DNA of 64,000 nt, from positions 1,356,001-1,420,000 of the forward strand of contig JAJHZJ010000754.1 in assembly GCA_023548195.1 (NCBI GenBank). Reading direction: 5' to 3'. A program made the translations under genes and the position numbers. Under the pieces are notes generated by a model. That model did no database searches and was not told the DNA's origin. It saw only the letters and a program-made list of their open reading frames with translations. Source of the DNA: Bettongia penicillata ogilbyi. Lineage: Eukaryota > Chordata > Mammalia > Diprotodontia > Potoroidae. Numbering within the stretch: the first letter of the stretch is position 1; each line of letters opens with the position of its first letter. Positions 32,508-43,164 of the stretch are shown piece by piece.

Positions 32508-32990
32508 ATTTTAGCTATTATTGCTCTCTGTGTGACCCTGGGCTAGTCACTTGAATCATTCAATATTTATTAAGCTCCTATCATTTGCCAGGTACTGTGC
32601 TAAGCATTGGGGATACAAAAAGAGGTGAAAGTCTCTGCCCCCAAGGGGCTTAAAGCCAAAGGCAGGGGTTGGAGGTGAGGGCGACAATATGCACACAAAT
32701 ATATACAAAGCAATCTAAATATGGGAGAAACAAGAAATAATTAAAAGAGGGAAAGTCCTGGAATGAAGAGGGCTTAAGAAAGGCTTCCTATAAGGAAGTG
32801 GAATTTTAGTTGGGACTTGAAGGAAGCCAGGGATATCAATAGTTAGAACTGAGGAAGGAGAGCGTTCCAGGCATGGAGGACAGTCAGAGAGAGTACCCAG
32901 AGCCTCAGTTTCCTTAGCTGTAAAAGGAAGAGGGTTGGACTAGAACCTAAAGATTTTTCTATCTTCTGATGTTATTATATCTCTAAGAAA
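32508..32990 (+). mobile_element. MIR3 (+) split by L2 (-)
   Basis: Left 'ctctctgtgtgaccctgggc' and 'gtcacttgaatca'. Right from 32903 'agcctcagtttccttagctg' and 'gggttggactagaacc'. The halves join cleanly around the L2. Confidence 0.78.
32557..32902 (-). mobile_element. L2 3' region (-), nested in MIR3
   Basis: 345 bp: 'ccaggtactgtgctaagcat', 'gcccccaaggggcttaaagc', 'aagaaaggcttcctataagg', 'ttttagttgggacttgaagg', 'agcgttccaggcatggagga'. One of the better L2 copies. Confidence 0.88.
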
Positions 32991-33084
32991 ATGGAGCAAA
33001 TGCTCAATTACTTGCTCCTTGGCAGAGTTCCCTCCTTGGGTCTTACTTTTACTGGGGAGAAGACAATTTCTGGTTCTCCTGAAA

Positions 33085-33178
33085 GGGAAGAACTGTTTCA
33101 CTTTTATTTGTATCCTTGGCTCCCAGAACAATGCCTGGTACACAGCAGGCACTTAATAAATGCTTGCTGATGGATGGA
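33085..33178 (+). mobile_element. L2 3' end (+)
   Basis: 'aacaatgcctggtacacagc' and 'aataaatgcttgctgatgga'. Confidence 0.88.
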
Positions 33179-33180
33179 TT

Positions 33181-33590
33181 GTTTTTTAAAAATAAATTTT
33201 AATTGATTTTTTTTTACATCATTGACATTTCCCAATACATACTTCCCTAACAAAAGTCATCCCTTATAATAACTTTAAAAAGGGGGAAAAATTCAGCGCC
33301 AAACCCACCTCCAAACCATCCAAAAAGTCTGATGCTAAATATAGTATTCCATACCCATAGCCCCCCACCTCTGTAAAGAAATAGTGAGAGGTGCTGTTTT
33401 GGAGTTCTTTGGGGCCAAGCTTGATCATTATAATTTCATAGAGTTCAGTTTTGATTGTTTTGCTATAGTCATTCTTTCCACTTAATTGACTGGGATAAGA
33501 CCAGTGAACTCTCCTTGCACCTAGAATTTCCTGTGACTTGTTTAGCCCACAAGAATTAAAAAGAGGGGCAGGCTTAAGGTACAAAGCAAA
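33181..33590 (-). mobile_element. Marsupial L1 3' end (-)
   Basis: Begins with the T-rich reverse of the A-tail. Internal words such as 'gccaagcttgatcattataa' and 'ccccccacctctgtaaagaa' pair with the plus-strand copy at 41450-41540, giving an internal family check. Noncoding 3' UTR only. Confidence 0.8.
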
Positions 33591-33679
33591 ACTGAGTAAG
33601 ACATAAAAGACATCAGGCTGAAAATGAGAGTTTTAGGGAGATCCAAGAACACACCCTACATGGGTGGAGCTCTATGTAG

Positions 33680-34116
33680 AGATGGTAGGGTCTAGTGCAA
33701 AGGGCATTGATTTTAGAATCCAAAGACCTGATTTCAAGTCTTGCATTTAACTTGCCAACTACTCTTTGTGACCCTGGTCAAGTCACATAACACAGGGGGT
33801 ATAACAATATTCAAACTTCTTCCCTCCAAAGATAATTTATTATTACATTTTTTTCAGGTCTCAGCTCCTGGCCATTCCTGTTTCTGAGTAAGAAGGTACA
33901 GACGAGTTTGGGTGAGCTCTGACTGGGTGACTAGAAATATGAGTAGGTCTAGAGTTTTTTTTACCTTACTTACAAGACTAGATCATCCTGACTTCCCCAA
34001 AGAGAGCTGCTAACTCTCCCCTCTTTGGAGAAGAGAGGGGATACCTAAGAACTAGGTGAGTGCTAGACTTGATGACTTCCAAAATGGACTCTTCTGAATC
34101 TAAAATTATATTCTTA
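33680..34116 (+). mobile_element. MIR3 (+), possibly split
   Basis: 33680-33792 holds the head and core (tgtgaccctggtcaagtcac). 34062-34116 resembles the MIR3 3' end (gctagacttgatgacttcca). The roughly 270 bp between them are unclassified. Confidence 0.6.
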
Positions 34117-34124
34117 AGAGTATG

Positions 34125-34545
34125 TTGAAGAAATTGTTGGGAGGCTGATGATATCTCAATATAGGGAAGAACTTAAAAAAACATAATCTTTATTGATTGA
34201 TTATCTCTAGTTTTTATATCACCAGGATTTCTTACTGTATACCTCATCCTTCTCCCTCCCAGATAGCCATCCCTTATAATAATTTTTATTAAAAGAGGAA
34301 GAGAAGAAAAATTTAGCAAAACTGATCAATATATTGAAAGAAGAAAAAAAATCCTAACATATTCAACCTAGGGCAGATCTTTCTAAGAGGACAATTGTCC
34401 TGCAATGGCATGGGCTGCCTCAGGAGGTAGTGAACTTCCCATCATAAGAAGGATTTAAATAGAAGTTGAATGACAGACACTTGCCAGGGATTCCTGTCCT
34501 GGAGGTTGGATTATGTAAGTTTTAACTTGAGGTTCTAAGACACAA
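34125..34545 (+). mobile_element. L3 3' region (+) split by L1
   Basis: Left ends 'atatagggaagaactt'. Right begins 'cctaacatattcaa' and continues 'caatggcatgggctgcctca', 'ggaggtagtgaacttccc', 'atgacagacacttgccaggg'. Confidence 0.78.
34173..34345 (-). mobile_element. L1 3' end (-), nested in L3
   Basis: 'taatctttattgattgatta', 'cctcatccttctccctccca' and 'agccatcccttataataatt', the reversed terminal part of an L1. Confidence 0.72.
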
Positions 34546-34609
34546 TCATAGAGTCAAACAAGAGGTTTGGTGCTCATCTCTAGCCTCACCCAACAAATTA
34601 CGCCATGGG

Positions 34610-35236
34610 ACTGTCAATGTTTGTGTCACAGAGACCATTGCAATGATCTCCTTATTGGCTTTTCCATCTTTCTCTCCCCACTCCCATGACTCCTCCACAC
34701 AGCTTCCAGAGTTACTTTCCTTAAAGTTCAGGTATGAGAATGTTACTACCTTTCTGAATAAATACAGTGGCTCCCTATTACCTCTCAGATCAAATGTGAA
34801 TTCATCTATTTAGCATTTAAAACCCTAGTCCTACCCCCTTCTCTTGAATTATCACACATGACTCCCCTTTATGCTCCCTGGGGTCATGCAAAGAGGACTT
34901 TCTTTCTGAACCTCATAGATGGCAGTCCGTTTCCTACCTCTACACCTTTGCATTGGCAACCTGACTTCTGCCTCCAGCCTGGAATGTCCTTCCAACTCAA
35001 TTTTGCCTTTTCCAAGGATCAGTTCATCTACATGAGTCATTTCTTCTAGTACCTTCCCACCCTAAAATCACTTTGCATTTATTTTGTATAAATCCACTTA
35101 TGTACATATTAGTTCCCATAATAGAAGATGAGCTCCTTGAGGGCAGAGGCTGTTTCATTTTTGTGTTTTTTGTTTTTTATCCCCAGCACCTAGCACATAG
35201 TAGGTACTTAATAAATGCTTGCTGATTGATGGTTAG
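34610..35236 (+). mobile_element. L2 3' region (+), 620 bp
   Basis: The most complete L2 here, all landmarks in order: 'gttactttccttaaagttca', 'cagtggctccctattacctc', 'gcctggaatgtccttccaac', 'aagatgagctccttgagggc', 'ctagcacatagtaggtactt'. No reverse transcriptase region. Confidence 0.92.
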
Positions 35237-35603
35237 GATCAAGAAGGTACCTCTCTTAAGAGGGTCTGAAACTTTATGATCTCTGTAAGTGAGGCACTGG
35301 AAGGCTAATAGGAGGAGGGGATGATTAGGAAGGTTACCCATTTTCAGAGAGATGCCTCAAAATATGGGTTGGGAAGGGACACTTGAGAACAGGGCCAAGG
35401 GATGTGGATGGGGTTGTGGGAGGAAGGCTCTCTTTAATGTAAGTAGCTGGGGACTCTGGAAACAAACTATAATCTCTGCTTTACCTGGACTCAAGTCGCT
35501 CCACCCAGCTCAGCTGGAAAAAAGGGCACATTTTTGATCTTGACTAGGGAAAGGTGATCACTTAACATCTGTCTTGCTTTTGAGTCTAACAGCTTTTCAT
35601 TAG
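35237..35603. other. Unclassified noncoding
   Basis: No recognised repeat; G-rich at 35370-35430. Confidence 0.3.
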
Positions 35604-35793
35604 GTCATATGGAGTAATGGACTTGGACTCAGGAAGAGCTAGGTTCATCCCATTTCTGACCATTAACAGCTGTGTGACCCCTAAGCCAGTCAGTTATCTC
35701 CTCTCAGCCTCAGTTTCCTCATCTGTAAAATGAGAGGACTGGATTTGATGGCCTGTAGGGCCCCCTTCCAGTGCTAAATTCATAGTTCTGTGT
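35604..35793 (+). mobile_element. MIR3 (+)
   Basis: 'cctcagtttcctcatctgta', 'gaggactggatttgatggcc', 'aaattcatagttctgtg'. Confidence 0.87.
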
Positions 35794-35994
35794 TCCTTCC
35801 CTGGGGGGGGGATTGGTCTTCCATAGTAATTTGTGGGTTCTCTCTCAATGGTGGCCTCTTTTCTAAAACCATGACTACCATTGAAAAAGGGCTTAAGTGG
35901 CTATCTGGTTCAACACACATCAGAAAAGGATGCTCTCCCTCCCCTCCCCTCCCATAACATCCTGAACAAATGCCCAGCCGGTCTTACTTTTTAA

Positions 35995-36485
35995 TCTTTC
36001 CCCTAAGACTGGGCTCAACATTCTTCATGAAATCTTTCTTGATCCCACATACTCTTAGTGTCTTCTTTTCCCAAACTACTTGTATTCATTTTATATTTAT
36101 CCTGAAAATATACTTATATACATATGTGCTGTCTCCTCCATTCAAATAAAAGCTCTTTGAAGGCAGGAAGGTAGTGTGCTGGATAGAGGGCTGAACTTAG
36201 GAGTCATAAAGACCTAGCTCAAACATGTCCTAATTATATGACCATAGGGAAGGCATTTAACTTTTTGAAGTCTTAGATTTCTCATCTATTAAGTGGGTAT
36301 AATATTAGCCTCTACCTCCCATGGTTGTTGTGAAGATCCGATGAAATACCACCTGTAAAGTGCTTTACAGATCTTTTATCTCCATAGAAATATTAGCAAC
36401 GATTGTTATTTTACATCTGTATTTGTAACCCCAGCACTTAGTTTAGGGCCTAGCACAGAGTTGGTGCTTAATAAATGCTTGTTGG
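35995..36485 (+). mobile_element. L2 (+) split by MIR (+)
   Basis: Left to 36165 (gaaatctttcttgatcccac, aaaagctctttgaaggcagg). Right from 36410 (tgtatttgtaaccccagcac, ttggtgcttaataaatgctt). MIR lies between. Confidence 0.82.
36165..36405 (+). mobile_element. MIR/Ther-1 (+), nested in L2
   Basis: 'ggttgttgtgaagatccgat' and 'gtaaagtgctttacagatct', ending in 'gattgttattt'. Confidence 0.82.
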
Positions 36486-36524
36486 CTGCTTGATTGTGGA
36501 GGGGCGACCCATTCTATTTTGAAA

Positions 36525-37022
36525 TAGTTTGAATGGTATGGAAGTTTTTTCTAACATCGAGCTTAAACTGACCTCTTTTCCACATCTACTAGTTGTTCCT
36601 GGTTCTTCCCTGGGGCCAAGTAGCATGCCTGGGGAGATGAGAGGCAAAACGGAACGACCATTGAATGGAGACTCATCGGACCACCAGAGCTTGAATACTG
36701 ACACTGTCTCTTAGTTACCTATGTGGCCCTGGAAAGTCACTTAACCTTGCTGGGCCTCTGTTTCTGAATCTGGAAATAGAGAGGGTTGGGCTAGATGACC
36801 TCTAATGCCTCATCTAAGTCTAGATGTTATATCTAACCCTGCTTCCCCCTAACAGGCTATCAAATCCTTGAGGACAGCTCTCATGATCTCTTCTTTCCTC
36901 CTTTCTCCTAGTCTTCTCTTCTCCAGGGTAAATATCCATAGTTCTGTCAAGAGATCCATCTATGGTATGGACTCATGGTCCTTCACCATTGTGTTGGTCC
37001 TGCTCTGGATATTCTCCACATG
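36525..37022 (-). mobile_element. L3 3' region (-) split by MIR3
   Basis: 36525-36625 'gaagttttttctaacatcga', 'ttccctggggccaagtagca'. 36855-37022 'gtcttctcttctccagggta', 'atggactcatggtccttcac', 'ctctggatattctccacatg'. In register on both sides of the SINE. Confidence 0.78.
36640..36838 (+). mobile_element. MIR3 (+), nested in L3
   Basis: 'ccctggaaagtcacttaacc' and 'agggttgggctagatgacct'. Confidence 0.82.
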
Positions 37023-37644
37023 ACTTGAGGTAATGGCAGGTAGCTGGGGACTTTGGGGATGTACTATAATCTCTGCCTTACCTGAGTTAATTCATCATGA
37101 ATAAGTAACTGCAGAGCACTCAGGCAGCTATGATGTCTCTGGGAGAGGCAGGACCTTTTCCACTGAGAAACTGACTCTTTTTCTCTTGAGGCAGGTAGCC
37201 CCAAGGGATGAAGTCATAGTAATTAGTTCTGTGTACTAGACGACCCAGAGGAAGAGGTAGAGGGTCCGGTGGGTTATTTCTAGATGATTTCATTATGAAT
37301 TATCCAAGGTTGAGAATGACTTGGGAGGCAATGGTTTTAAAGGATTCATTGGCTATCTCCTAACCAAGGAAACTCCTCTCTGGTCATCAAGAGAGTCAAA
37401 GTCACTTCAGTGCCAAAATGGGAAGAATGAGGATGAGATTCTGAAAGGAGGGAAGGGGTAAGAGATCTACCAGACCAACCCAAGAACTTCCAGGTGAGGG
37501 CTCTGACCTTTGGAGTAGTCCCAGCAACATAGAAAATATAAACTTCATGAAGACAAGGACTGACATCTGGATGAAATGAAATCTCAGAAATCATCCTCAT
37601 CAACTAAAACTGATTGGCTTCCATTGACTCAATGCCTAAATCTA
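37023..37644. other. Mostly unclassified
   Basis: A weak L2-like patch near 37528-37570 (tataaacttcatgaagacaa). Nothing else recognised. Confidence 0.3.
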
Positions 37645-37775
37645 AACCCATTCAACAAGTATTTATTAAATTCCTTACATGTATAGAGGACTGTACTAGG
37701 CATGGGAAATAAGAAAACAAAAATAAGATCAGTCTGGCCCTCAAAGGCTCATAGTTTACTGGGAGGATATAATAT
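37645..37775 (-). mobile_element. L2 3' end (-)
   Basis: 'aacaagtatttattaaattc' and 'ctgtactaggcatgggaaat'. Confidence 0.75.
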
Positions 37776-37959
37776 TTACATGGATGATAAAAAAACAAGG
37801 TAATTTGAGGAAGGGCAGAACATAGATATAGAGGGGGAACAAGACAGGTCTAATCTGGAAGGCTAAATATAAACTGAGCCTTTTATGAAAGGTGGAGAGT
37901 TTAAGAAGTGTGGGTGAGCGGGGGTGTCACCCTGTGCAAAGGTATAGGTGGGAAATTGA

Positions 37960-38150
37960 ACACCGAATCTGAGCTTCAATAAAACATCATGTATCTAAAC
38001 CTGGGTAGCTGACAAGCTTAATATTTATTACTAACAAGCTCAGCTGCCATTTGTCTTTAGCCTTTGTTGCTATGGATGAGCTGTCCAGGGTGCTATTAGC
38101 CACCAAGTGTTCAGAACTGTTTTTAATTTTGCTTTATTCCATTTCCATTT
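37960..38150. promoter_or_regulatory. Putative conserved noncoding element with SOX/RFX words
   Basis: 'agcttaatatttattactaa' then CCTTTGTT (38061-38068, SOX-like) overlapping GTTGCTATGG (38066-38075), an RFX half-site word. No repeat or coding signal. Role inferred. Confidence 0.42.
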
Positions 38151-38389
38151 CCATAGTAGAAGGAGTGGCTTAGAGTTCAAATCTCACCTCTGACCCCTAC
38201 TAGCTTTGTGTCCCCTCTATGTGCCCCAACCAACACCCTAGGACTTATCTACTAAATCAAAGATGAGTCTGGAAGACCTTGGTTCAAATTCTACTTCAGA
38301 TATGCTCTGGCTCCAGAGCCCCTAAGAAAGTCTCATTCTCTAACTATCCTGCACAAATCCCTAGGATTTATTAGTTAAGACACAAAGGT

Positions 38390-39445
38390 GAGTTAGAATA
38401 TCTGAGCTGAGTCAAACAATTGACGACAGAGTCAAAATCCAAAAAAGATCTCAACAGGATAAACAAATTAGGTCAAATCTATTAAGATGTAATTTAATAG
38501 GGATAAATATAAAGTTTTGGGGCAGCTGGTGTAGTAGTGGTGGGGTAGGTGGTGCAGGGGATAGAGCATGGGGCTTCTAATCAGGAAGACTCATCTTCAT
38601 GGGTTCAAATCCAGCCTCAGACACCTACTAGTTATGCAACCCCAGGTAAGTCACTTAATCCTGTTTGCCTCAGTTTACTTCTCTGTAAAATGAGCTGGAG
38701 AAGGAATTGGCAAACCATTCAAGCCTCTTTGCCAAGAAAACCCCAAATGGGACCATGAAGAATCGGACACAACTGAAATGGCTCAACAATAACAACAACA
38801 GATGTAAAATTTTACACTAGAATACAAGAAATCAACTTTGCCAGTACAGGAGGAGAGAGGCATAGTTAGATTGTGGTTTGTCTGAGAAAGGAATTGGGTT
38901 TTTAGTGAACTCCAGGTTCAATAGCTGTCAGTGGCATGATCTGGCAGGAAAGAAAGCAACATGATCCCAGTGTTACAGAGATAGAAGTGAATAGCTACTT
39001 CTTCATGACACAAAACGAAAGCATCCTGATCAAAGCACCCTGGGGATAACAGGGACTCAGGTGATGGTTTGGAGTGCATATGCAAGGAAAAATAGCAGCT
39101 CAAAGCGTCATATGCCAGGAAGGCTACAAATATTCAAGGAAGGGCAGCCAGAATGGAGAAGTTCCTTAAGTTCCCCTTATAAGAAGACTGATTTAAGGAA
39201 CTGGGTGGATTTTGCTTGGAAAAAAGGAAACTTGGGGCTAACTCTTCAAGCAAATAAGGGTTGTCCCATGAATCAGATGGATTCTGTTTGGTCCCAGAGA
39301 AAAAAGCCAGGATCAATCGGTAGAAATTACAAAGAAGATAACTGAGGCTTGATGACAGGAAAACCTTCCTAATGATAAGTGTTATCCCCAGTTGGAATGC
39401 GCTGACTTGAGAGACAGTAGGTTTACCCTCACTGAAAGAAACAAA
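38390..39445 (+). mobile_element. L3 3' region (+), about 770 bp, split by a SINE
   Basis: Left part 'taggtcaaatctattaagat'. Right part 'aagaaatcaactttgccagt', 'tagattgtggtttgtctgag', 'ttaaggaactgggtggattt', 'aaaaccttcctaatgataag', 'ccccagttggaatgcgctga'. Follows the L3 3' order with no intact frame. Confidence 0.78.
38519..38801 (+). mobile_element. MAR1/SINE1-like SINE (+) with 12-bp target duplication
   Basis: Flanks atataaagtttt (38507-38518) and atgtaaaatttt (38802-38813) match at 10 of 12, and the L3 reads through when the SINE is left out. The head carries an extra short duplication (ggtgtagtagtggtggggta). Confidence 0.92.
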
Positions 39446-39803
39446 CATAAGTCTCTCATGTGGTCCTCACCACAACCTTGGGAGGCAGATGCTACATTTA
39501 TGTCTATTTTGTAGCTGAGGAAACTGTGGCAAAAAGAGTCTAAATGACTTGCCCAGGATTACACATCTAGTTAGCGTCTAAAGTTGGATTTGAATGCAGG
39601 ACTTCCTGAGCAGGCCCAGTCTCTATCCAACTTCAGGCGCTAACAAGATGCATGTCCCTGGGCAAGTCACTTCACTTCTACCTATCTCAGTTTCCTCAAC
39701 TGTAATAACTTCCCATGGATGTTGTGAGGACCAAAGAATTTAATATCTGTAAAGTGTTTAGCCCAGTGAGTGGCACATAGTGGATGATTTTAATAAGCAC
39801 TTC
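39445..39803. mobile_element. MIR (-) followed by MIR (+)
   Basis: 39445-39640 minus (cctcaccacaaccttgggag, tagctgaggaaactgtggca). 39646-39803 plus (gtccctgggcaagtcacttc, gttgtgaggaccaaagaatt). Adjacent inverted SINEs. Confidence 0.82.
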
Positions 39804-40139
39804 TTTCCTTCCTTCTTTATTTTAACATGAATTATTTCTAGAGGTCTTGTCATATTTTGTAAAGGCCCATTATAGGCTTGACCTATTTTGTTTTTTTATT
39901 TTCTTTGGCAGGAGTCAGGTGATGTGGCTTTTAAACAATTTCAGCTTAACTGGAAGGCAACTGACTCCTATGAGCCAATGTCCAGCCAAAACACTTGGCC
40001 TTGGGCAGTGATGTGATGCCACAGAGGAGAGAACTATGGCTGCAATCTATAAGAGGGCTCTTGGGTCTCAGAAGACCACAGAGTCTCCAGAGCTGGGTCA
40101 GATGAGTCTAGAAGGGCCTTTCCAGCTTGAAATCTGGAC
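39804..40139. other. Unclassified noncoding
   Basis: No confident repeat; 40085-40135 weakly MIR3-like. Confidence 0.3.
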
Positions 40140-40530
40140 TTGTTGAGGGGATTGGGGATATTTATCCTGGAGCAGAGAAGATTTAGGGAGGAGATGAAAG
40201 CTGTTTTTAGGTACCTGAAGGGCTGTTTAGTCTTGTTCTGCCTGACTCCAGGGGGCAGGACCAGGAACTAGGGAGAAAGAATCCATTTTTAACAAATGAA
40301 AGCTGTCGCAAAGTGGAATGGGCTGCTCTCAAGCAATTATCCCATCTTTATTCACACTGGCAGGATTACTCTCCAGCCTCTCCCCTCTTCATTCCATCCA
40401 GTTTGCAACTAACTACCCAAACCGTGTCAACTCTCTGCTCAAAAACATTGAGTGACTTCCTATTGTCACTAGGAAAAAATACAACCCACCCAACCTAGGC
40501 ATTGAATGCACATCAGAATTTGCCCTGCAT
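40140..40530 (+). mobile_element. L3 (+) then L2 (+) fragments
   Basis: 40140-40330 L3 (tttatcctggagcagagaag, gtacctgaagggctgtttag, aagtggaatgggctgctc). 40331-40530 L2 (ttgagtgacttcctattgtc). Confidence 0.7.
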
Positions 40531-40725
40531 CAGAGGTGTCAAACATGCAGCCCACATCACTCCCCAGTGGCCCCGAACCAGATTTAAATGTAACTGGGAA
40601 ATATTTTTTAAAATAAAGTACAATAGAACATAGCTAATGTAACATGTAGTTTTCTAAGTCAGCATGTGGCCCCAAGAATCCTTATGTATGTTTTAGAGGT
40701 TTTTTATTCGAATTTGACACCACTG
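40531..40725. mobile_element. Nonautonomous hAT-type element, 195 bp
   Basis: Terminal inverted repeats CAGAGGTGTCAAA (start) and TTTGACACCACTG (end) match at 12 of 13. Interior contains 'gaaccagatttaaatgtaac' and 'ttttctaagtcagcatgtgg'. The flanking 8-mers do not match well, so the target duplication has decayed. Confidence 0.75.
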
Positions 40726-40861
40726 CAGTCAGTGATATTATATTATTATAATATCAGAGCTAGGAGGCCCTTACTAATCATTCATATCCCAATGGCCAAG
40801 ATATATATGGAAAAAACAAATATATGAGATCAAGAGTCATTCTGCAATAGCATAAATGATG

Positions 40862-41715
40862 AAAGGATGTGATAAAAGAATAATTGCAAACTTATCAACT
40901 ATATATAAGAATGCTCCAAATTACCCCGCAGGAGAGAAATGCAAAGCAAAACAACTCTGAGTCCTTATCTCCCACACTGCAAACTGGCTAAGATGACAAA
41001 AGATAGAAATAGTTAATGTTGGATGGCTCATTGCAGGACAGACATTCTTGGCAGAATGACATGGTCCATAGCGTTACAAACTGGTCTAACTATTCTGGAA
41101 AACATTTGGAAATTACGTAAGAAGGAGACTAAAATGGTCTTGTACACTTTTAGTCAGAGATCCCACTGTTAGGCATATACCCTAACAAGCTATAAAGATA
41201 AAGAGAAAGGGATCATGTACACCAAAATATTTCTAGTAGTACTTTTTTTGTGGCATCAAAGAATTGGAAACCAAGTAGATGCCCATTGTTTGGGGAATGG
41301 TCATGAATATCACAGAATGTTATGTGCCATCCTAAGAGGAACAGAGAGAAGCATTGGAAGACTTGTATGGATTGATGCAGGACCAGAAAAACCATATACA
41401 GTAGCAATAACAATGTAAATGAAAACAGTCACAACAAAAGACATTGCATATGATATAATTGTAATGATTAAGCTTGGTTCCAAAGAAGAATGGAGGACAT
41501 GTTCTTCCCTCCCCTCTTTGCAGAGGTGCGGAAACATGATCATGGAATATTACCCATACTGTCACACTCATTCGATGTATTGGTTAATTTTGTGGAGCTA
41601 TCCCCTTGGTGCTCCCCTCCCACTCCCCTACACACAGGAGAGAGGGATAAGTTTGGAAATGAAGGTGATACAGATATGTAAAAGATATCCATATTTTTTT
41701 AACCATCAAAGAAAT
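40862..41715 (+). mobile_element. Marsupial L1 3' end (+), about 850 bp
   Basis: Order matches the distal part of L1: 'gagagaaatgcaaagcaaaa', 'aactggctaagatgacaaaa', 'caaagaattggaaaccaagt', 'gtttggggaatggtcatgaa', 'aggaccagaaaaaccatata', then the 3' UTR 'gtaatgattaagcttggttc'. Frames are broken. Confidence 0.82.
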
Positions 41716-41734
41716 AATTCAGGTCCTATTTAAT

Positions 41735-41825
41735 TTAATGTTAGAAAACTGAGTTTAATAAAAGGAGGCTGCCTTGTCCAAGGTCACATAGTGAGTGGGG
41801 GACAAAAAAAGGACTCCTTACTCCA
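41735..41825 (-). mobile_element. MIR fragment (-)
   Basis: 'ttgtccaaggtcacatagtg' with degenerate flanks. Confidence 0.65.
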
Positions 41826-41829
41826 TTAT

Positions 41830-42160
41830 TCACCTCTGCCCATTTCTAGAACCACGTCCCATAATACTATTTATTAACAACCGACAACTAATTATTCTTT
41901 CAGAGGGCAATCATTTTCAGCAAGAGAAGGCTATTGCTAGCTGGCTGACCACTTCTCTCTATCATCATTTCTTTGGTTTGGTTGGCAGTCCATATCCCAG
42001 AAAGTGGACACATGTATCATTGCCTGAAGGAGCCTGTTCAATTTTTCCCCCACCTGTAAGTGCATGAGATTCACAGTCAAACTTAAGGTCCCTATTTGGC
42101 TTTGTTCAGCCAAGGACAGGTCCCAGAGCAGGGGAATGTTAGATTAGCCAATTGCAAGTG
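41830..42160. promoter_or_regulatory. Repeat-free block, weaker putative conserved element
   Basis: 'aaccgacaactaattattct', 'ggttggcagtccatatccca', 'gattagccaattgcaagtga'. No repeat; AT-rich DNA follows to 42340. Confidence 0.35.
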
Positions 42161-42174
42161 ATTCTTGTAGGAGA

Positions 42175-42340
42175 TATTATAACTACTTATATTATTATCA
42201 TAATTATAAAATGTAAAGCTGGAAAAAGATTTTACACATATTCAAATACAATTTGTAAAATAAATCACAAATAAATAAAACACAAATTAGGATACAAATA
42301 GGATAATGTAAACATTAATAATCACGTTAACTTAAAATTA
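42175..42340. repeat. AT-rich low-complexity DNA
   Basis: 'attattatcataattataaa' and 'aataaatcacaaataaataa'. Confidence 0.8.
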
Positions 42341-42344
42341 AATA

Positions 42345-42665
42345 ACACATTCCTGGCATCTTCTTACCACAGCTCCACACTTTGACCTTCTCCAAGCTCA
42401 CAGATACTTGGGACTTTTCTTCTGCATCTTGTTGCTTTGATAGACTTGCTTCTACCTATCTTGTCAGGGTCCAGGTCCCAGGCCTCTTCAGCATCCCAAT
42501 CTACTCACCATGCTGCTCCCCTCCCCTCCCCCAGGGACCAACATCTTCCTCCTTCCCTATATATCCTCAGCTCCCCTTTATATGCTGACTCCTTAAGCTT
42601 CTTAAGGTTTTTGTTTATGGCCTTTCTTTTAGTCTCTATCACTTAATAAATACTGGTCGATTGAT
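42345..42665 (+). mobile_element. L2-like (+), diverged
   Basis: Clear only at the end, 'ctatcacttaataaatactg' and 'tcgattgat'. The upstream part is pyrimidine-rich and weakly L2-like. Confidence 0.55.
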
Positions 42666-42732
42666 AAATCTACGATCCTATGTTCTTTCCCTTCCTGGGG
42701 TACACCTGCTTTATGTGAACGATGGATATTTC

Positions 42733-43155
42733 AGAATTAGAGAATCCCAGCTCTGTTATTGGAGTGGCACACTCCTGGAATCTTGCTACTTGGATAGGCT
42801 GAGGTTGGTGGATTATTGAGCTTAGGAGTTCTGAGCTACAACAAAGCTAAAGTCAACTGGGTGCCTGCAGTTCGGCACCAACATAGTGAGCTCTCAAGAG
42901 GGTTGGAGCCACCAGGCTGTCTAAGGAAATGTGAACCAGTTCAAATAGGGCAAGTCAAAACTCCTGCGCTGATCAGCAGTGGGATTGGCCCATGAGTGAC
43001 TGTTGTCAGTTTGGGAGAGAAAGAGAGATCCAGTCTGAAACAAACAAAAAAAATCTAACTACTCTGAACCTCAGTTTCTTCATCTGTAAAAAGGGAATGG
43101 GGTGGGGAATGAACTAGATGATTTCTGAGGCTCCTCCCAGCTCGACATCTGTCAT
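42733..43155 (+). mobile_element. MIR3 (+) interrupted by a 7SL pseudogene
   Basis: Left piece 'agagaatcccagctctgtta'. Right piece from 43058 'gaacctcagtttcttcatct' and 'aatgaactagatgatttctg'. About 30 bp of core are missing at the junction. Confidence 0.65.
42755..43053 (+). pseudogene. 7SL (SRP) RNA retropseudogene, near full length
   Basis: Similarity runs through the whole 7SL molecule in order: the Alu-domain 5' part (ataggctgaggttggtgg, cttaggagttctgagctac), the S domain (cagttcggcaccaacatagt, ggagccaccaggctgtctaa, gcaagtcaaaactcctgcgc, gatcagcagtgggattggcc) and the 3' Alu-domain part (gagatccagtctg). It ends in an A-rich tail (43038-43053), the mark of LINE-mediated retroposition. Length is near that of 7SL (about 300 nt), with roughly an 8-bp deletion in the S domain and many substitutions. 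The S domain shows that it is not an Alu or B1 SINE. It is a dead copy, not the SRP gene. Confidence 0.88.
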
Positions 43156-43164
43156 CTTCTGACA

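Noticed and set aside
40531..40725. Possible microRNA hairpin because of terminal inverted repeats
   Set aside because: Only the outer 13 bp pair well and the ends match hAT termini; a transposon is the simpler reading.
42755..43053. Functional 7SL gene or Alu/B1-type SINE
   Set aside because: Too diverged, with an S-domain deletion and A-tail, so not a functional gene. Presence of the S domain excludes Alu/B1.
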